A stretch of DNA of 64,000 bases from Mariniblastus sp964414815 (GTDB lineage Bacteria; Planctomycetota; Planctomycetia; Pirellulales; Pirellulaceae), in assembly GCA_964414815.1 (NCBI GenBank), contig CAYPXY010000014.1:29753-93752 (forward strand). The letters run 5' to 3'. Under the pieces are notes generated by a model. That model saw nothing but the letters and a program-made list of their open reading frames with translations. It had not been told where the DNA came from and searched no databases. The position numbers and the translations under genes are program-made. The first letter of the stretch is position 1, and each line of letters starts with the position of its first letter. Of the stretch, positions 8,259-17,710 are shown one piece after another.

Positions 8259-8732
8259 TCACCGGGACAGCTCGATTTTGTAGTCCGACTGTCCTTTCAC
8301 CACTTCGACGACCAACCCGGATTGAACCAAATTGCTGTAGCCGGACGGGATCGGGCGGTTCTTTTGGGATTCGCGATAGGCAAAAACGGCCTTCTGAGCC
8401 TCCTCTGATCCCCCTCGCAATTCATCAGGAATCGGTCCTTCCGTAACGGTGACTTGATTATTTCCGATACAAGCCCCGTTGGCCTGACTACCGACCAATT
8501 TCAATACAAAACGTCCATTCGCATCCGTCACCCCGCTGGCGATGTAATTTCCATCGACTCCCGGTGTGGACGGATAGAACTTGACCTCAGCATTTTCCAG
8601 CGGAAGGCTGTCGAGGGTCAGAATCCCCTGCACCGGAACCACTTCAGGAGGCTTCTTGGCGCAACCCAAGGTCAACAACACTGTCAGTGAGCAAGCAGCG
8701 GCGGTCCAGTAGAGGCTGATGATCGTTCTCAT
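8259..8732 (-). CDS. Small lipoprotein with carboxypeptidase-regulatory-like fold
   Basis: A 157-residue lipoprotein starting at MRTIISLYW, with AGGAAA close before the ATG. The signal peptide ends in LLTLGC (lipobox). The mature part looks like the transthyretin/carboxypeptidase-regulatory beta-sandwich common in planctomycetes (VPVQGILTLDSLPLENAEVKFYP, then GVTDANGRFVL). In planctomycetes such proteins very often sit directly downstream of a DUF1559 gene, as here (49 bases apart, same strand). The pair is presumed to act at the cell surface; the exact role is unknown. Confidence 0.75.
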   Translation of the reverse strand: MRTIISLYWTAAACSLTVLLTLGCAKKPPEVVPVQGILTLDSLPLENAEVKFYPSTPGVDGNYIASGVTDANGRFVLKLVGSQANGACIGNNQVTVTEGPIPDELRGGSEEAQKAVFAYRESQKNRPIPSGYSNLVQSGLVVEVVKGQSDYKIELSR

Positions 8733-8781
8733 TTTTTTCCTGATTTTCGAGTATCCCGACTGAGGGGAGTGGTAAAAATCT

Positions 8782-9774
8782 CTAGTCGTGGACGCTGACC
8801 ACATTGCCATCGGCGATGCGGGCCAAATTTTGCAACCGCGGAAGATCACTCGTTCCCGTCAGGCTCAGAAACTGAACCGATGCATCGGCCAACACAAAAT
8901 TGGCACCGCCTGGATGAGCGGAAGAAAAAGAATTAAATTTCAGATCCGTGAGTGCGAACGGTGGATTGGGGCCGGAACCACGCGGAAGCATGTAGTTGAC
9001 CGGAGCAAGCATTCCAATCAAGCAGTCGCGAGGCGCGTTGAAATTACTCCAGGCCCACCCTCGATAGGTCGAGAAAGCGGTCCATTCAGGATCGAAGCTA
9101 TACCGTTCTCCCGCAAGAATCACATTGGAGGTTCCGTCGAGAACATGCGAAAAAGCAACCTTGCTGTTGTAAAAGAGCATTCCGTCCATCGTGACATCGG
9201 CCCAATACCAGACTTGAACTCCACCACATCCAAAGTAGCTGTTGGGAGCAAAGTAGTGACTGCCACCACCCTGAACATGAATGACAGGATTGTCCTGATG
9301 CAGATTGTCCGAGGGACAAAGATACGGAGCCACTGAATTCGCGCTCGGAGCATTGGGCCCCAGTGTGTTGGCACTAATGTCTCTAAGATTCAGATTCAGC
9401 AATGATTTCACATTGTCGTGCTCTATGTAGGGAAGAATCCAGACCATCCAGGATCCAAATTGATTGGCCATAGGAGCTTGATTCAATCCCTTGGGTGCCA
9501 AGGTGTCATAAGTCGATTGAAAAATCATTCCGGATCCACTGCCAACAGGAACATTCATTCCCGGAGGGAATTTCATGAAGGAACCTTCATAGTTGTGCAT
9601 CGCCAACCCGATTTGCTTCTGATTGTTGGCACAACTGATTCGCCGAGCGGCTTCGCGGACTTGCTGGACTGCGGGCAGCAACATTGCAATGAGAATGCCG
9701 ATGATGGCGATCACAACCAACAACTCGACCAACGTAAATCCTCTTCGTTTCATATTAAAACAGGATTCGTTCAT
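8782..9774 (-). CDS. DUF1559 prepilin-like protein
   Basis: About 330 residues. The start at 9774 is set by TTTTGGAG seven bases upstream. Type IV prepilin N-terminus RRGFTLVELLVVIAIIGIL, with the Gly-Phe cleavage site and the Glu at +5, continuing as LIAMLLPAVQQVREAARR as in the DUF1559 family. Near the C-terminus HPGGANFVLADASVQFL corresponds to the family's H-X9-DG motif, here with Asp-Ala. These proteins are greatly expanded in planctomycetes and are thought to be pseudopilin-like surface proteins handled by a type II/IV secretion machinery. It is followed by the lipoprotein gene. Confidence 0.9.
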   Translation of the reverse strand: MNESCFNMKRRGFTLVELLVVIAIIGILIAMLLPAVQQVREAARRISCANNQKQIGLAMHNYEGSFMKFPPGMNVPVGSGSGMIFQSTYDTLAPKGLNQAPMANQFGSWMVWILPYIEHDNVKSLLNLNLRDISANTLGPNAPSANSVAPYLCPSDNLHQDNPVIHVQGGGSHYFAPNSYFGCGGVQVWYWADVTMDGMLFYNSKVAFSHVLDGTSNVILAGERYSFDPEWTAFSTYRGWAWSNFNAPRDCLIGMLAPVNYMLPRGSGPNPPFALTDLKFNSFSSAHPGGANFVLADASVQFLSLTGTSDLPRLQNLARIADGNVVSVHD

Positions 9775-9941
9775 GGGGTTTCTCCAAAAGAGATGACATA
9801 AAAAAGATTTGAGAAGGAATTTTATCGTTTCTGAAAAAGGCAACAACGGCCTGAAGTAGCGTTTGACCGATTTTAACTGAAATTTAATGATTGGGTGGGT
9901 AAAAACGCACTCGCTCACGGGGAATGGTACCGTTCACCTTC

Positions 9942-11630
9942 CTACACCGTTTCGCCTCGTAGTCGCTTACCCAGCAGGCTATGTCGTTTGCCATAGAGAA
10001 AGTAGATCACCAATCCCAATCCCAACCAGCCGATCAAGCGATACCAGTTATCCGCAGGTAGCGACAACATCAACAACAGACACATAATGATTCCAAGTGT
10101 CGGGATCACGGGCGAGAACGGACAGCGGAAAGGACGCTCGGCCGTCGGATTGACCTTCCGCATGATCAGCACGGCAGCACAAACCGACGCAAACGCAAAC
10201 AAGGTACCGATATTCGTCAGGTGCAACAGTGCATCGATCGGCAAGAACCCGGCCAGCAGACAGACAAATATCCCGATCACAATCGTGCTTTTCCAGGGCG
10301 TCTGGAACTTGGGATGGATATCGGCAAAGAATTTTCGGGGAACCAGGCCATCGCGAGCCATCGCCATGAAGACCCGCGGCGCGGACAACAACAGAACCAG
10401 CAATACCGACGTAATCCCCGCCACGCCCGCCGCCGCAATCAGCACCTCAGCCCAGGGAAGCCCTTTCGCTCTAAAGGCATCGGACACCCCGGCGTCCTTG
10501 CTCAATTCGTTGTAAGGAACCATGCCGGTCAAGACAGCGACCACGCCGATATACAGCAGCGTACAAACCACCAACGACCCGATAATTCCGATCGGCACAT
10601 CCCTTTGAGGATTGATAGCCTCTTCGGCCTGAGTTGAAACTGAATCGAAACCGATATAAGCAAAGAAAATAATGGCGGCTCCCGCTATCATTCCCACCGG
10701 ATGTCCACCGGCATTCGTTTGACCCAAAATCGGATATCCAAACAAACTGACCCCGGTCCAGCCGTACGGAGCGAAAGGTTTCCAGTTATCCGGATTGATA
10801 TAGAATGAGCCGACCAGAATCACAAACACGACGGTGGCCACCTTGATAAACACCATCGCCGCATTGAATTTCGCACTTTCCGAGATCCCCTTGACCAGCA
10901 CCACTGTCACCAGCATGACGATCAAAATAGCGGGAAGATTGAAGAACGCTTGCTGCCGGTTCTCCAGTTGATTTTCGATTTGGGTATCCCCCACCTTGCC
11001 GACAATCGTTCCTTTCTTGCCGACTTGGTCGTGGTCTTTCAGGACTTGCCAATAGGCGCCGGCTTCTTGACCTTTTTCCTTGTCTTCCTTGTGCGACTTC
11101 TGAACGACTTCCGCGCCCTGGTAGGTCGCAACGGCGTTGGGCAGAAAATGTCCTTCATCGTATTTGTAGGGCGATCCGCCGAAGATGAACGGAACGGTGA
11201 TGCCCAGCTTCAACAAGATGGCTTGAAAGTACCCCGACCATCCGTTGGCAACCGTCGCCGCCCCCACCGCATACTCCAGCACCAAATCCCACCCGATGAT
11301 CCAGGCGAAAAGTTCGCCCAGCGTCGTATAAGCGTAGGTGTAGGCACTTCCTGATACCGGCGCCATGGCGGCAAACTCGGCGTAGCACAAGGCAGCAAAA
11401 ACACAGGTGGCGCCAGCCACCATGTAGGAGACCATCAAGGCCGGCCCGGCAACTTCATTGGCGGCCTGGCCAGTGGCCACAAAGATGCCCGCCCCGATCA
11501 CAGCTCCCACGCCCATTGCAATCAGGCTGACGGGGCCAAGCACCCGCTTCAGCCGGTTCTCGCCTTTCATTTCGGCTTGAATCGTTTCCAGTGACTTGCG
11601 AGCAAACAGTTGGTTGGGTTGATCGGCCAT
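9942..11630 (-). CDS. APC-family amino-acid permease, CAT-like
   Basis: A 562-residue inner-membrane amino-acid transporter of the APC superfamily, near the cationic amino-acid transporter group. The first helix carries GVGAVIGAGIFVATG (substrate-binding unwound helix 1), followed by a dozen or more hydrophobic segments, with VFFAYIGFDSVSTQAEEAINP matching conserved helix 6. An unusual hydrophilic insertion lies between about residues 145 and 205 (KYDEGHFLPN, then a Lys/Glu/Asp-rich stretch), probably a long periplasmic loop. AGGAAAG precedes the ATG. It is monocistronic by spacing. The substrate cannot be named from sequence alone. Confidence 0.9.
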   Translation of the reverse strand: MADQPNQLFARKSLETIQAEMKGENRLKRVLGPVSLIAMGVGAVIGAGIFVATGQAANEVAGPALMVSYMVAGATCVFAALCYAEFAAMAPVSGSAYTYAYTTLGELFAWIIGWDLVLEYAVGAATVANGWSGYFQAILLKLGITVPFIFGGSPYKYDEGHFLPNAVATYQGAEVVQKSHKEDKEKGQEAGAYWQVLKDHDQVGKKGTIVGKVGDTQIENQLENRQQAFFNLPAILIVMLVTVVLVKGISESAKFNAAMVFIKVATVVFVILVGSFYINPDNWKPFAPYGWTGVSLFGYPILGQTNAGGHPVGMIAGAAIIFFAYIGFDSVSTQAEEAINPQRDVPIGIIGSLVVCTLLYIGVVAVLTGMVPYNELSKDAGVSDAFRAKGLPWAEVLIAAAGVAGITSVLLVLLLSAPRVFMAMARDGLVPRKFFADIHPKFQTPWKSTIVIGIFVCLLAGFLPIDALLHLTNIGTLFAFASVCAAVLIMRKVNPTAERPFRCPFSPVIPTLGIIMCLLLMLSLPADNWYRLIGWLGLGLVIYFLYGKRHSLLGKRLRGETV

Positions 11631-11750
11631 CGGGTTAACTTTCCTCTAAAGAAATAAAGTCAATGATCATTGGTAAACTGCGGCGTAAAAATCAGCATAA
11701 TAATGGGGATATTGTGATTGCCGCCACGGCCCGCGCCTACCCCCGCAAGC

Positions 11751-14147
11751 TCAATCCTGAGATTCTTCTTCGTTTTTATTGTCAATTTGTGCGGGGGGCT
11801 TGCCCAACGCTTCGTTCAGTATTTCATTCACGTCCAGCGGCGAAGAAACCGCATAAAGCCGCCGTCGGTACTCGGAATCACGGACAATTTTTGAAATCTG
11901 GCTTAGCAGATTGATTTGCAGATTGGGATGCTCGGCGGGCGTGATCACCAGGAAAATCAAATGGACAGGCTCGAGCGAATAGGGATCAAACGCCACCCCC
12001 TCCATCGACCGGGCGAACACTACCAGTGGTGCCACCAGGTGCTCGCATCGCGCGTGCGGGATCGCGACCCCAAATCCGATGTCGGTCGGCAGCTCGCGTT
12101 CGCGGGCGATGGCCAGTTCCGCCACTTTGGCCCCCTGCGGCAATCGATGTGCTGGAATGTTCTGGGCCATGAATTCGATGGCCTGGTCGGGGTTGGCGGT
12201 CGTCAAGTTGAGCAGCCGGTCGTCCGTGATGATCACTTCATGCAGACTGCTGGGGTGCCGCGAGGGATACTCCTTTTCGATTCGGCCCAGTACCTGTTCG
12301 AGATTGAGCCGCATCCGAATATCCCGCGAAGCGTACTTAATCATGTCTTTGTCGGCGCCCGTTTCCGCCAGCACCAACCGCGTCAATGCAACGGCAGCCT
12401 CGGCTTCTTCAAAAATCGCAGCGGTGGCGCCCAGTTGTTCCAGTTCTTCTTTTTCAGTCAGATAGTGTGCCCGAACCAGGATCCGAGTGTGCGGGTTGAT
12501 GTCGCGCGCCATGGACACTATGGCGGCTCGGTACTGGGGTTGGGGAACCGTCACGATGAGATAGGCGGCATGCTCCAGGCCCGCCATTTCCAGAATCACA
12601 TGTCTCGACGCATCGCCAAAAATAGCCGCGCGATCCCGCGAGTGTAAACCCGTGATCGTATCCATGTTCAGGTCGACAATCACCGTCTTGATGCCGGCAT
12701 CCTGCAGCAGTCGATCGACTGACTTCCCCACCGGTCCGTAGCCGACGATGATGGCGATGTTCTCGGGCTTGGCCGCATCACCACCCGATGAAGTCAGGCC
12801 GTGAATGTCGACCGGATCGTTGAGCTCGCTGGCCCGGCGTTCCGCCCGCGCGTTGAGCAGCGACCAAAGCTTCGGACGCTCCTTGAGCCACTGTTCGATC
12901 TGTTCCAGCCGTGAGAACAACAACGGATTGATCGTGATCGAGATGATGGCGGCTCCGACGAGCAAGCTGCGGCCGCTGTCGTCCATCAATCCATTATCTG
13001 CGGCCAGTTGCGCCAAAATAAACGAGAATTCACCGATTTGCGCCAGCCCCAATGCGACCGTCAGCGCGGTTTTAGAGCTGTGGCCAATCAACGCCACGAT
13101 CGCCAGCGCGGCCAGCGGTTTGATGATCAGCACCACCACCAGTGCGGCAACCATCAACAGCGGATGCTGGAATACAAACATCGGATCGAACAGCATCCCG
13201 ACCGAAACGAAAAACAGAACGGCAAACGCGTCCCGCAGCGGCAGCGCGTCGGCAGCGGCTTGATGACTCAGCGGCGACTGCGCGACCATCATGCCGGCCA
13301 GAAAAGCGCCCAGTGCCATCGATGCATCAAACAGAAAATAGGCTCCCACGGCAATCGCCACCGAAAAAACCAGCACCGTCAATGTAAACAGCTCACGCGA
13401 GCGAAGCCGCGCCACCTGGGTCAACACCCAGGGCACAATCCGGTTGCCCAAAACGAACATGGTCACCACCAGCACCACCAGCTTGCCCATGGCCAATAGG
13501 AGCGCCGCAACCGGATGTTGAAACAACGACAGTTGGTACCCGGTACCGCCTCCCCCGCCGAGTACCGGTATCAAGACCAGAATGATGACGGTCAGAATGT
13601 CCTCCACCAGCAGCCATCCGACGGCGGCGTGGCCTGCGGGCGTGTGGAGCGCCTGCGCGTCGATCAGCACCCGCATCAGCACGACGGTACTAGCCACCGC
13701 CATCGACAATCCCAACATCGTGGCCATCGACAGGCTGAACCCGAGCAACGTGAAAATCACAACGGCCGCAACGGTAGCGGCAAGACTCTGACCAATCGCA
13801 CCGGGAATCGCGATGGCCTTGACGGCCAGCAGATCTTTGAGATGGAAATGCAAACCCACTCCAAACATCAACAGGATCACTCCGATTTCGGAAAGCTGTG
13901 TCGCCAGTTCCTCGTCGCCTACGAATCCGGGCGTGTACGGACCAATCAGAACGCCCCCTAACAAATAGCCCACAATCGGCGACAGTTTCAGCCATTGGGT
14001 GAATAGACCGAGAACCCATGCCGCAAAAAATCCAGCAGCAATCGTGGCCAGCAGTTGATGATGACCGTGGCCTTGGGGAGTGGATGTCGCCTCCGAAATC
14101 GTATCCACCACAGCTCCGATGGCTCCGATAAGAGAGAGTTCGTACAT
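11751..14147 (-). CDS. KefB-type cation:proton antiporter with RCK and PTS EIIA domains
   Basis: A 798-residue fusion. Residues 1 to about 410 are a CPA2/Kef-type membrane domain with about 12 segments (LLGGVLIGPYTPGF, FFVSVGMLFDP). Residues about 463-600 are a TrkA-N/RCK domain (IIVGYGPVGKSVDRLL, about 467, then the ribose-binding Asp in VIVDLN). Residues about 650-785 are an EIIA(Ntr)/fructose-type PTS domain with the active-site motif GFGVAIPHARC, His near 698. The membrane and RCK parts suggest K+/H+ exchange gated by nucleotide. The EIIA part suggests control by PTS phosphorylation. AAGGAG lies 10 bases before the ATG. It is divergent from the CNNM-EIIA gene at 14320, with 172 bases between them. 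Confidence 0.92.
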   Translation of the reverse strand: MYELSLIGAIGAVVDTISEATSTPQGHGHHQLLATIAAGFFAAWVLGLFTQWLKLSPIVGYLLGGVLIGPYTPGFVGDEELATQLSEIGVILLMFGVGLHFHLKDLLAVKAIAIPGAIGQSLAATVAAVVIFTLLGFSLSMATMLGLSMAVASTVVLMRVLIDAQALHTPAGHAAVGWLLVEDILTVIILVLIPVLGGGGGTGYQLSLFQHPVAALLLAMGKLVVLVVTMFVLGNRIVPWVLTQVARLRSRELFTLTVLVFSVAIAVGAYFLFDASMALGAFLAGMMVAQSPLSHQAAADALPLRDAFAVLFFVSVGMLFDPMFVFQHPLLMVAALVVVLIIKPLAALAIVALIGHSSKTALTVALGLAQIGEFSFILAQLAADNGLMDDSGRSLLVGAAIISITINPLLFSRLEQIEQWLKERPKLWSLLNARAERRASELNDPVDIHGLTSSGGDAAKPENIAIIVGYGPVGKSVDRLLQDAGIKTVIVDLNMDTITGLHSRDRAAIFGDASRHVILEMAGLEHAAYLIVTVPQPQYRAAIVSMARDINPHTRILVRAHYLTEKEELEQLGATAAIFEEAEAAVALTRLVLAETGADKDMIKYASRDIRMRLNLEQVLGRIEKEYPSRHPSSLHEVIITDDRLLNLTTANPDQAIEFMAQNIPAHRLPQGAKVAELAIARERELPTDIGFGVAIPHARCEHLVAPLVVFARSMEGVAFDPYSLEPVHLIFLVITPAEHPNLQINLLSQISKIVRDSEYRRRLYAVSSPLDVNEILNEALGKPPAQIDNKNEEESQD

Positions 14148-14319
14148 CGCGGGGGTGTCTCCTTACTAGGGGGTGATTCAATGGCCTCTTTATATGACCG
14201 CAAGGATAAAGAGGCAAGACAGGCGGGCAGATACCCGTTGTCTGAATTCCTGATATGATATTGGGTTCTGGCGGCTGCGTGGTTGCAGCGGCTAACGTTC
14301 GAGGCCCGGAAACAAATCG
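14148..14319. promoter_or_regulatory. Divergent intergenic region between two EIIA-fusion genes
   Basis: 172 bases hold the promoters of both the antiporter gene (minus) and the CNNM-type gene (plus). AAGGAG at the left edge is the antiporter's ribosome site. No operator-like palindrome that I would trust is visible. Shared control of the two genes is plausible from position only. Confidence 0.4.
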
Positions 14320-15843
14320 ATGGTTGCATTTTTTCTGATCATTGCAATCCTGTTACTCTTGCTCAATGCTTTTTTTGTTTTAGCCGAATTCGCGGCGGTC
14401 AAGATCCGTCCGTCGCGGATCGAGGAACTGATCGATGATGACGTCCGACATGCGGGGATAGTCAAACATGTTCAGGACCATCTGGACGAATATCTCTCTG
14501 TCTGTCAGGTCGGGATCACGTTTTCCTCGATTGGACTGGGCTTTGTGGCCGAGCCAGCGGTGGTCAAGCTGATCGAACCGGTGTTCCAATGGACGGGACT
14601 GTTTGCCGCCGATAGTCGAACGGGCTGGTTGACAGCCCACGGGATCGCCTTTGCCATCAGTTATTTGCTGGTCAGCTTCCTGCATATTCTGCTGGGCGAG
14701 CTGGTTCCCAAATCCATTGCGATTCGCGCGACCGAGCAGTCCGCGATCTGGACGGCCCTGCCGCTGAAGTTCTTTCGCACATTGTTCATACTGCCGTTGT
14801 GGTTTCTCAATGGTTCAGCCAATCTCATTTTGAAGCTGATCGGATTGGGAGGAGGCAATCTTCACGAGGATCATAGTGAAGACGAACTGCGGATTCTGCT
14901 CGATCAATCACAGTCACGCGGTCTGTTTTCGTTCCGGCGGCTGCTGTACATGGAAAACGTGTTCGATCTGGGGGAACTGAAAATCCGCGACGCCATGCGG
15001 CCTCGTTCGCAGGTGAAGTGCCTCGACACCCGGTTGCCGTGGAGCGAAAACCTGAAAACGATTCAGGAGTACCGGTTTACGCGTTATCCGCTGGTTTCGG
15101 ATGATCCGGGCCGCCCTCGTGCCATTGTCCACTTGAAGGACTTATTTTTTGTCGAGGGCGATGGCGAACCGGATTTAAATTCCCTGGCCCGGCCGCTGAT
15201 CACGATGAGGGAGGATACGATGCTGGAGGTATTGCTCTCCGAGATGCAGCGCCGCCGAATCCACGCCGCGCTGGTCACCAATTATGAGGGACAGTGGTCG
15301 GGCTTTTTGACGCTGGAAGATATTATCGAAGAAATTATCGGCACCATTCGCGATGAATTCGAAGAAGACGAACAAATTCTGCTGGCCGATGCCATCCGCC
15401 CAGACCGGGTCCATTTCGGGATCGAAGCCGACGGGCCGGTCGCGGCTGTGTCGCAGGCGCTCGATCGGATGAACCCCGATTCGCTTCCGGTGCCCAAGAA
15501 CCGAATCGTTCGCGCCATCGCCGACCGGGAACGGACCGTTGGAACGTATCTGGGACGCAACATCGGAATGCCGCACGCTCGGGTACATGGTTTGCCAAGA
15601 CCGTTTGTGCTGGTGGTGCGTTCGGATGAAGGGATCCCCTATTCGGGGATCGAAGAGAAAGCCAATCTTCTGTTTGTGCTGCTCACGCCCGCCAGTCAGC
15701 CACGAGTCTACCAGCGTTTGCAAGCCGTGATTGCCACGATGCTCGACGAAAGCGAATATGTTCCAGAAAGGCTGCTGACCGCCTCGACGCCCGCCGAAGT
15801 TTTGAATATCATCCGTACCGCAGAACAAGCAACCCTAGATTGA
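14320..15843 (+). CDS. CNNM/CorC-type transporter (DUF21-CBS) with C-terminal PTS EIIA domain
   Basis: 507 residues. A DUF21 membrane domain comes first (residues 1 to about 185; LNAFFVLAEFAAVKIRPSR, SSIGLGFVAEP, LGELVPKSIAI), then a CBS pair (about 215-345; RDAMRPRSQVKCLD, TLEDIIEEIIGTIRDEFEE). This is the plan of CorC/HlyC/CNNM proteins linked to Mg2+ efflux. Where these normally end in a small transporter-associated domain, this one continues as an EIIA-type domain (about 355-500): DRERTVGTYLGRNIGMPHAR with the presumed phospho-acceptor His at 419, then NLLFVLLTPASQP and MLDESEYVPERLL. It is transcribed away from the KefB-RCK-EIIA gene. The transport substrate is inferred only from the family. 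Confidence 0.88.
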   Translation: MVAFFLIIAILLLLLNAFFVLAEFAAVKIRPSRIEELIDDDVRHAGIVKHVQDHLDEYLSVCQVGITFSSIGLGFVAEPAVVKLIEPVFQWTGLFAADSRTGWLTAHGIAFAISYLLVSFLHILLGELVPKSIAIRATEQSAIWTALPLKFFRTLFILPLWFLNGSANLILKLIGLGGGNLHEDHSEDELRILLDQSQSRGLFSFRRLLYMENVFDLGELKIRDAMRPRSQVKCLDTRLPWSENLKTIQEYRFTRYPLVSDDPGRPRAIVHLKDLFFVEGDGEPDLNSLARPLITMREDTMLEVLLSEMQRRRIHAALVTNYEGQWSGFLTLEDIIEEIIGTIRDEFEEDEQILLADAIRPDRVHFGIEADGPVAAVSQALDRMNPDSLPVPKNRIVRAIADRERTVGTYLGRNIGMPHARVHGLPRPFVLVVRSDEGIPYSGIEEKANLLFVLLTPASQPRVYQRLQAVIATMLDESEYVPERLLTASTPAEVLNIIRTAEQATLD

Positions 15844-15849
15844 GTTTTT

Positions 15850-15887
15850 GGGTTGCGGGATTCGGGATTCGGACTGAGGGGGTCGGG
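15850..15887 (+). repeat. G-rich heptamer array with quadruplex potential
   Basis: GGG tracts at 15850, 15857, 15864, 15878 and 15885, the first three separated by the 4-base linkers TTGC and ATTC (heptamers GGGTTGC and GGGATTC). Degenerate copies run on to about 15950. It has the same GGG-N4 plan as the arrays at 35167-35215 and 35470-35500. It lies between the CNNM-type gene and fhs. Confidence 0.7.
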
Positions 15888-16006
15888 TTGTGAGATTCGA
15901 GTTTGTGGGGTGTGGGCTGTGGGTTTCGGAGTGCGGGTTGCGAACTCGACTCGAGCCGTTCCTCCTTTCTGTCCCTTCCGTCCTCTTCGCCCAAGAAAAC
16001 AACGGC

Positions 16007-16029
16007 CCACTGACAACTGACAACTGACC
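16007..16029 (+). repeat. ACTGACA-type short tandem repeat before fhs
   Basis: Three near-copies of ACTGACA end in CTGACC exactly 10 bases before the fhs ATG. The same CTGACC-N10-start arrangement precedes pyruvate kinase at 19527-19554. No Shine-Dalgarno is seen at either gene. Confidence 0.6.
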
Positions 16030-16039
16030 AACAACAAAA

Positions 16040-17710
16040 ATGCCGTCTGACATTGAAATCGCCCAAAGTATCCAACTCCGCCCCATCACTGAAATTGCAA
16101 AGCAGTTTGGTCTCGAAAGCCAGCAGGTGATCCCGTACGGCCATTACAAGGCCAAGCTGCCGCTGTCATTGATCGATTTGAAGCGCGCGGATCGCGGTAA
16201 GCTGATTCTGGTTTCTGCGATTTCGCCAACACCGGCGGGTGAAGGCAAGACGACGATGTCGATCGGATTGGCTCTGGGGCTGAACCGAATTGGAAAAAAG
16301 ACCACCGTTGCGCTGCGCGAGCCATCGCTTGGGCCAGTGTTCGGAATGAAAGGGGGCGCTTCTGGAGGGGGCTATTCGCAGGTGTTGCCGATGGAGGATA
16401 TCAATCTCCATTTTACGGGTGACTTCGCGGCGATTGAAAAAGCTCACAACCTGTTGGCGGCATTGATTGACAACAATTTGCAGTGTAACAAACGATCCCT
16501 TGATATCGATCCTCGAACGGTTGCCTGGAAACGTGTGTTTGACATGAACGACCGGGCGCTGCGACAGGTAGTCGTGGGATTGGGCGGCAAGTCAAATGGC
16601 GTGCCGCGCGAGTCGGGATTTGATATTACGGCCGCATCCGAGATCATGGCGATTTTGTGCCTGTCCAATGATCTGGCCGACTTGAAACGTCGACTGGGAA
16701 ATATTTTTGTGGGCTTCACGTATGATTCAAAGCCGATTTATGCAAGGGATCTGAAGGCCAATGGAGCGATGGCGGCTCTGCTCAAGGATGCGATCCAGCC
16801 GAACCTGGTTCAAACCACCGAAGGAACGCCAGCCATCATCCACGGCGGCCCCTTTGCCAACATTGCTCAAGGTACCAATAGCGTGATCGCTACGCGAATG
16901 GCCTTGTCGCTGTCCGATTATGTGGTGACGGAGGCCGGATTCGGATCCGATCTGGGCGCGGAAAAATTCTTCGATATTAAATGTGTGAGCGCCGGACTGA
17001 TGCCGCGGGCAATCGTTTTGGTCGCGACGATTCGAGCGCTCAAATATCACGGAGGAGCCAAACTGGATCAGTTGACGGTTCCCGATGTACGTGCGGTAAC
17101 GCGCGGGATTGCCAACCTGCAGAAGCATCTTGAGAACTCGCTGGAGTTCGGCATTGACTGTGTGGTAGCGATCAATCGATTCACGACCGATACCGATGAA
17201 GAAATTCAAGTCGTTCAGCAGGCTTGTCGCGAACAGGGCTTCGAATCGGTGGTTGCCGAAGTCTGGGGTAAGGGGGGCGGCGGAGCCATTGACCTGGCCA
17301 AAGTGGTTGCTGAGAAAGTTGATTCCTCGACCAAGCCGTTCAAAGCACTTTATGACTGGTCGATGCCGGTGAAGGAAAAGATCAGCACGATCTGCAAAAA
17401 AATCTATGGAGCCTCGGGCGTTGATTACGCACCGAAGGCATTGCAGAACTTGAAACAGATCGAGAAGCTTGGATTGACTCAGCTTCCGATTTGCATGGCC
17501 AAAACGCAGAAATCGCTGTCCGACAATCCCGCATTGATCGGCCGTCCGACTCAGTTCAAAATTTCAGTTCGCGAGATTGAAATTGCTGCCGGAGCAGGTT
17601 TCCTGATTCCGATCACCGGTGAAATGATGCGAATGCCAGGCCTGCCAACGGTGCCCTCATCGGAGAACATCGATATCGACGACGAAGGCAATATCTCGGG
17701 GATATTCTAA
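16040..17710 (+). CDS. fhs: Formate--tetrahydrofolate ligase
   Basis: ATP-dependent synthesis of 10-formyl-tetrahydrofolate from formate and THF in one-carbon metabolism; 556 residues, the family's usual length. The N-terminus has the P-loop TPAGEGKTTMSIGLALGL (about 70-87), then REPSLGPVFGMKGGA and GGGYSQVLPMEDINLHFTGD, all highly conserved. The C-terminal domain has GEMMRMPGLP. The next gene (DUF2237) starts at the base after the stop codon, so they are one transcript with probable re-initiation. The start codon has no Shine-Dalgarno but lies 10 bases after the ACTGACA-type repeat. Confidence 0.96.
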   Translation: MPSDIEIAQSIQLRPITEIAKQFGLESQQVIPYGHYKAKLPLSLIDLKRADRGKLILVSAISPTPAGEGKTTMSIGLALGLNRIGKKTTVALREPSLGPVFGMKGGASGGGYSQVLPMEDINLHFTGDFAAIEKAHNLLAALIDNNLQCNKRSLDIDPRTVAWKRVFDMNDRALRQVVVGLGGKSNGVPRESGFDITAASEIMAILCLSNDLADLKRRLGNIFVGFTYDSKPIYARDLKANGAMAALLKDAIQPNLVQTTEGTPAIIHGGPFANIAQGTNSVIATRMALSLSDYVVTEAGFGSDLGAEKFFDIKCVSAGLMPRAIVLVATIRALKYHGGAKLDQLTVPDVRAVTRGIANLQKHLENSLEFGIDCVVAINRFTTDTDEEIQVVQQACREQGFESVVAEVWGKGGGGAIDLAKVVAEKVDSSTKPFKALYDWSMPVKEKISTICKKIYGASGVDYAPKALQNLKQIEKLGLTQLPICMAKTQKSLSDNPALIGRPTQFKISVREIEIAAGAGFLIPITGEMMRMPGLPTVPSSENIDIDDEGNISGIF

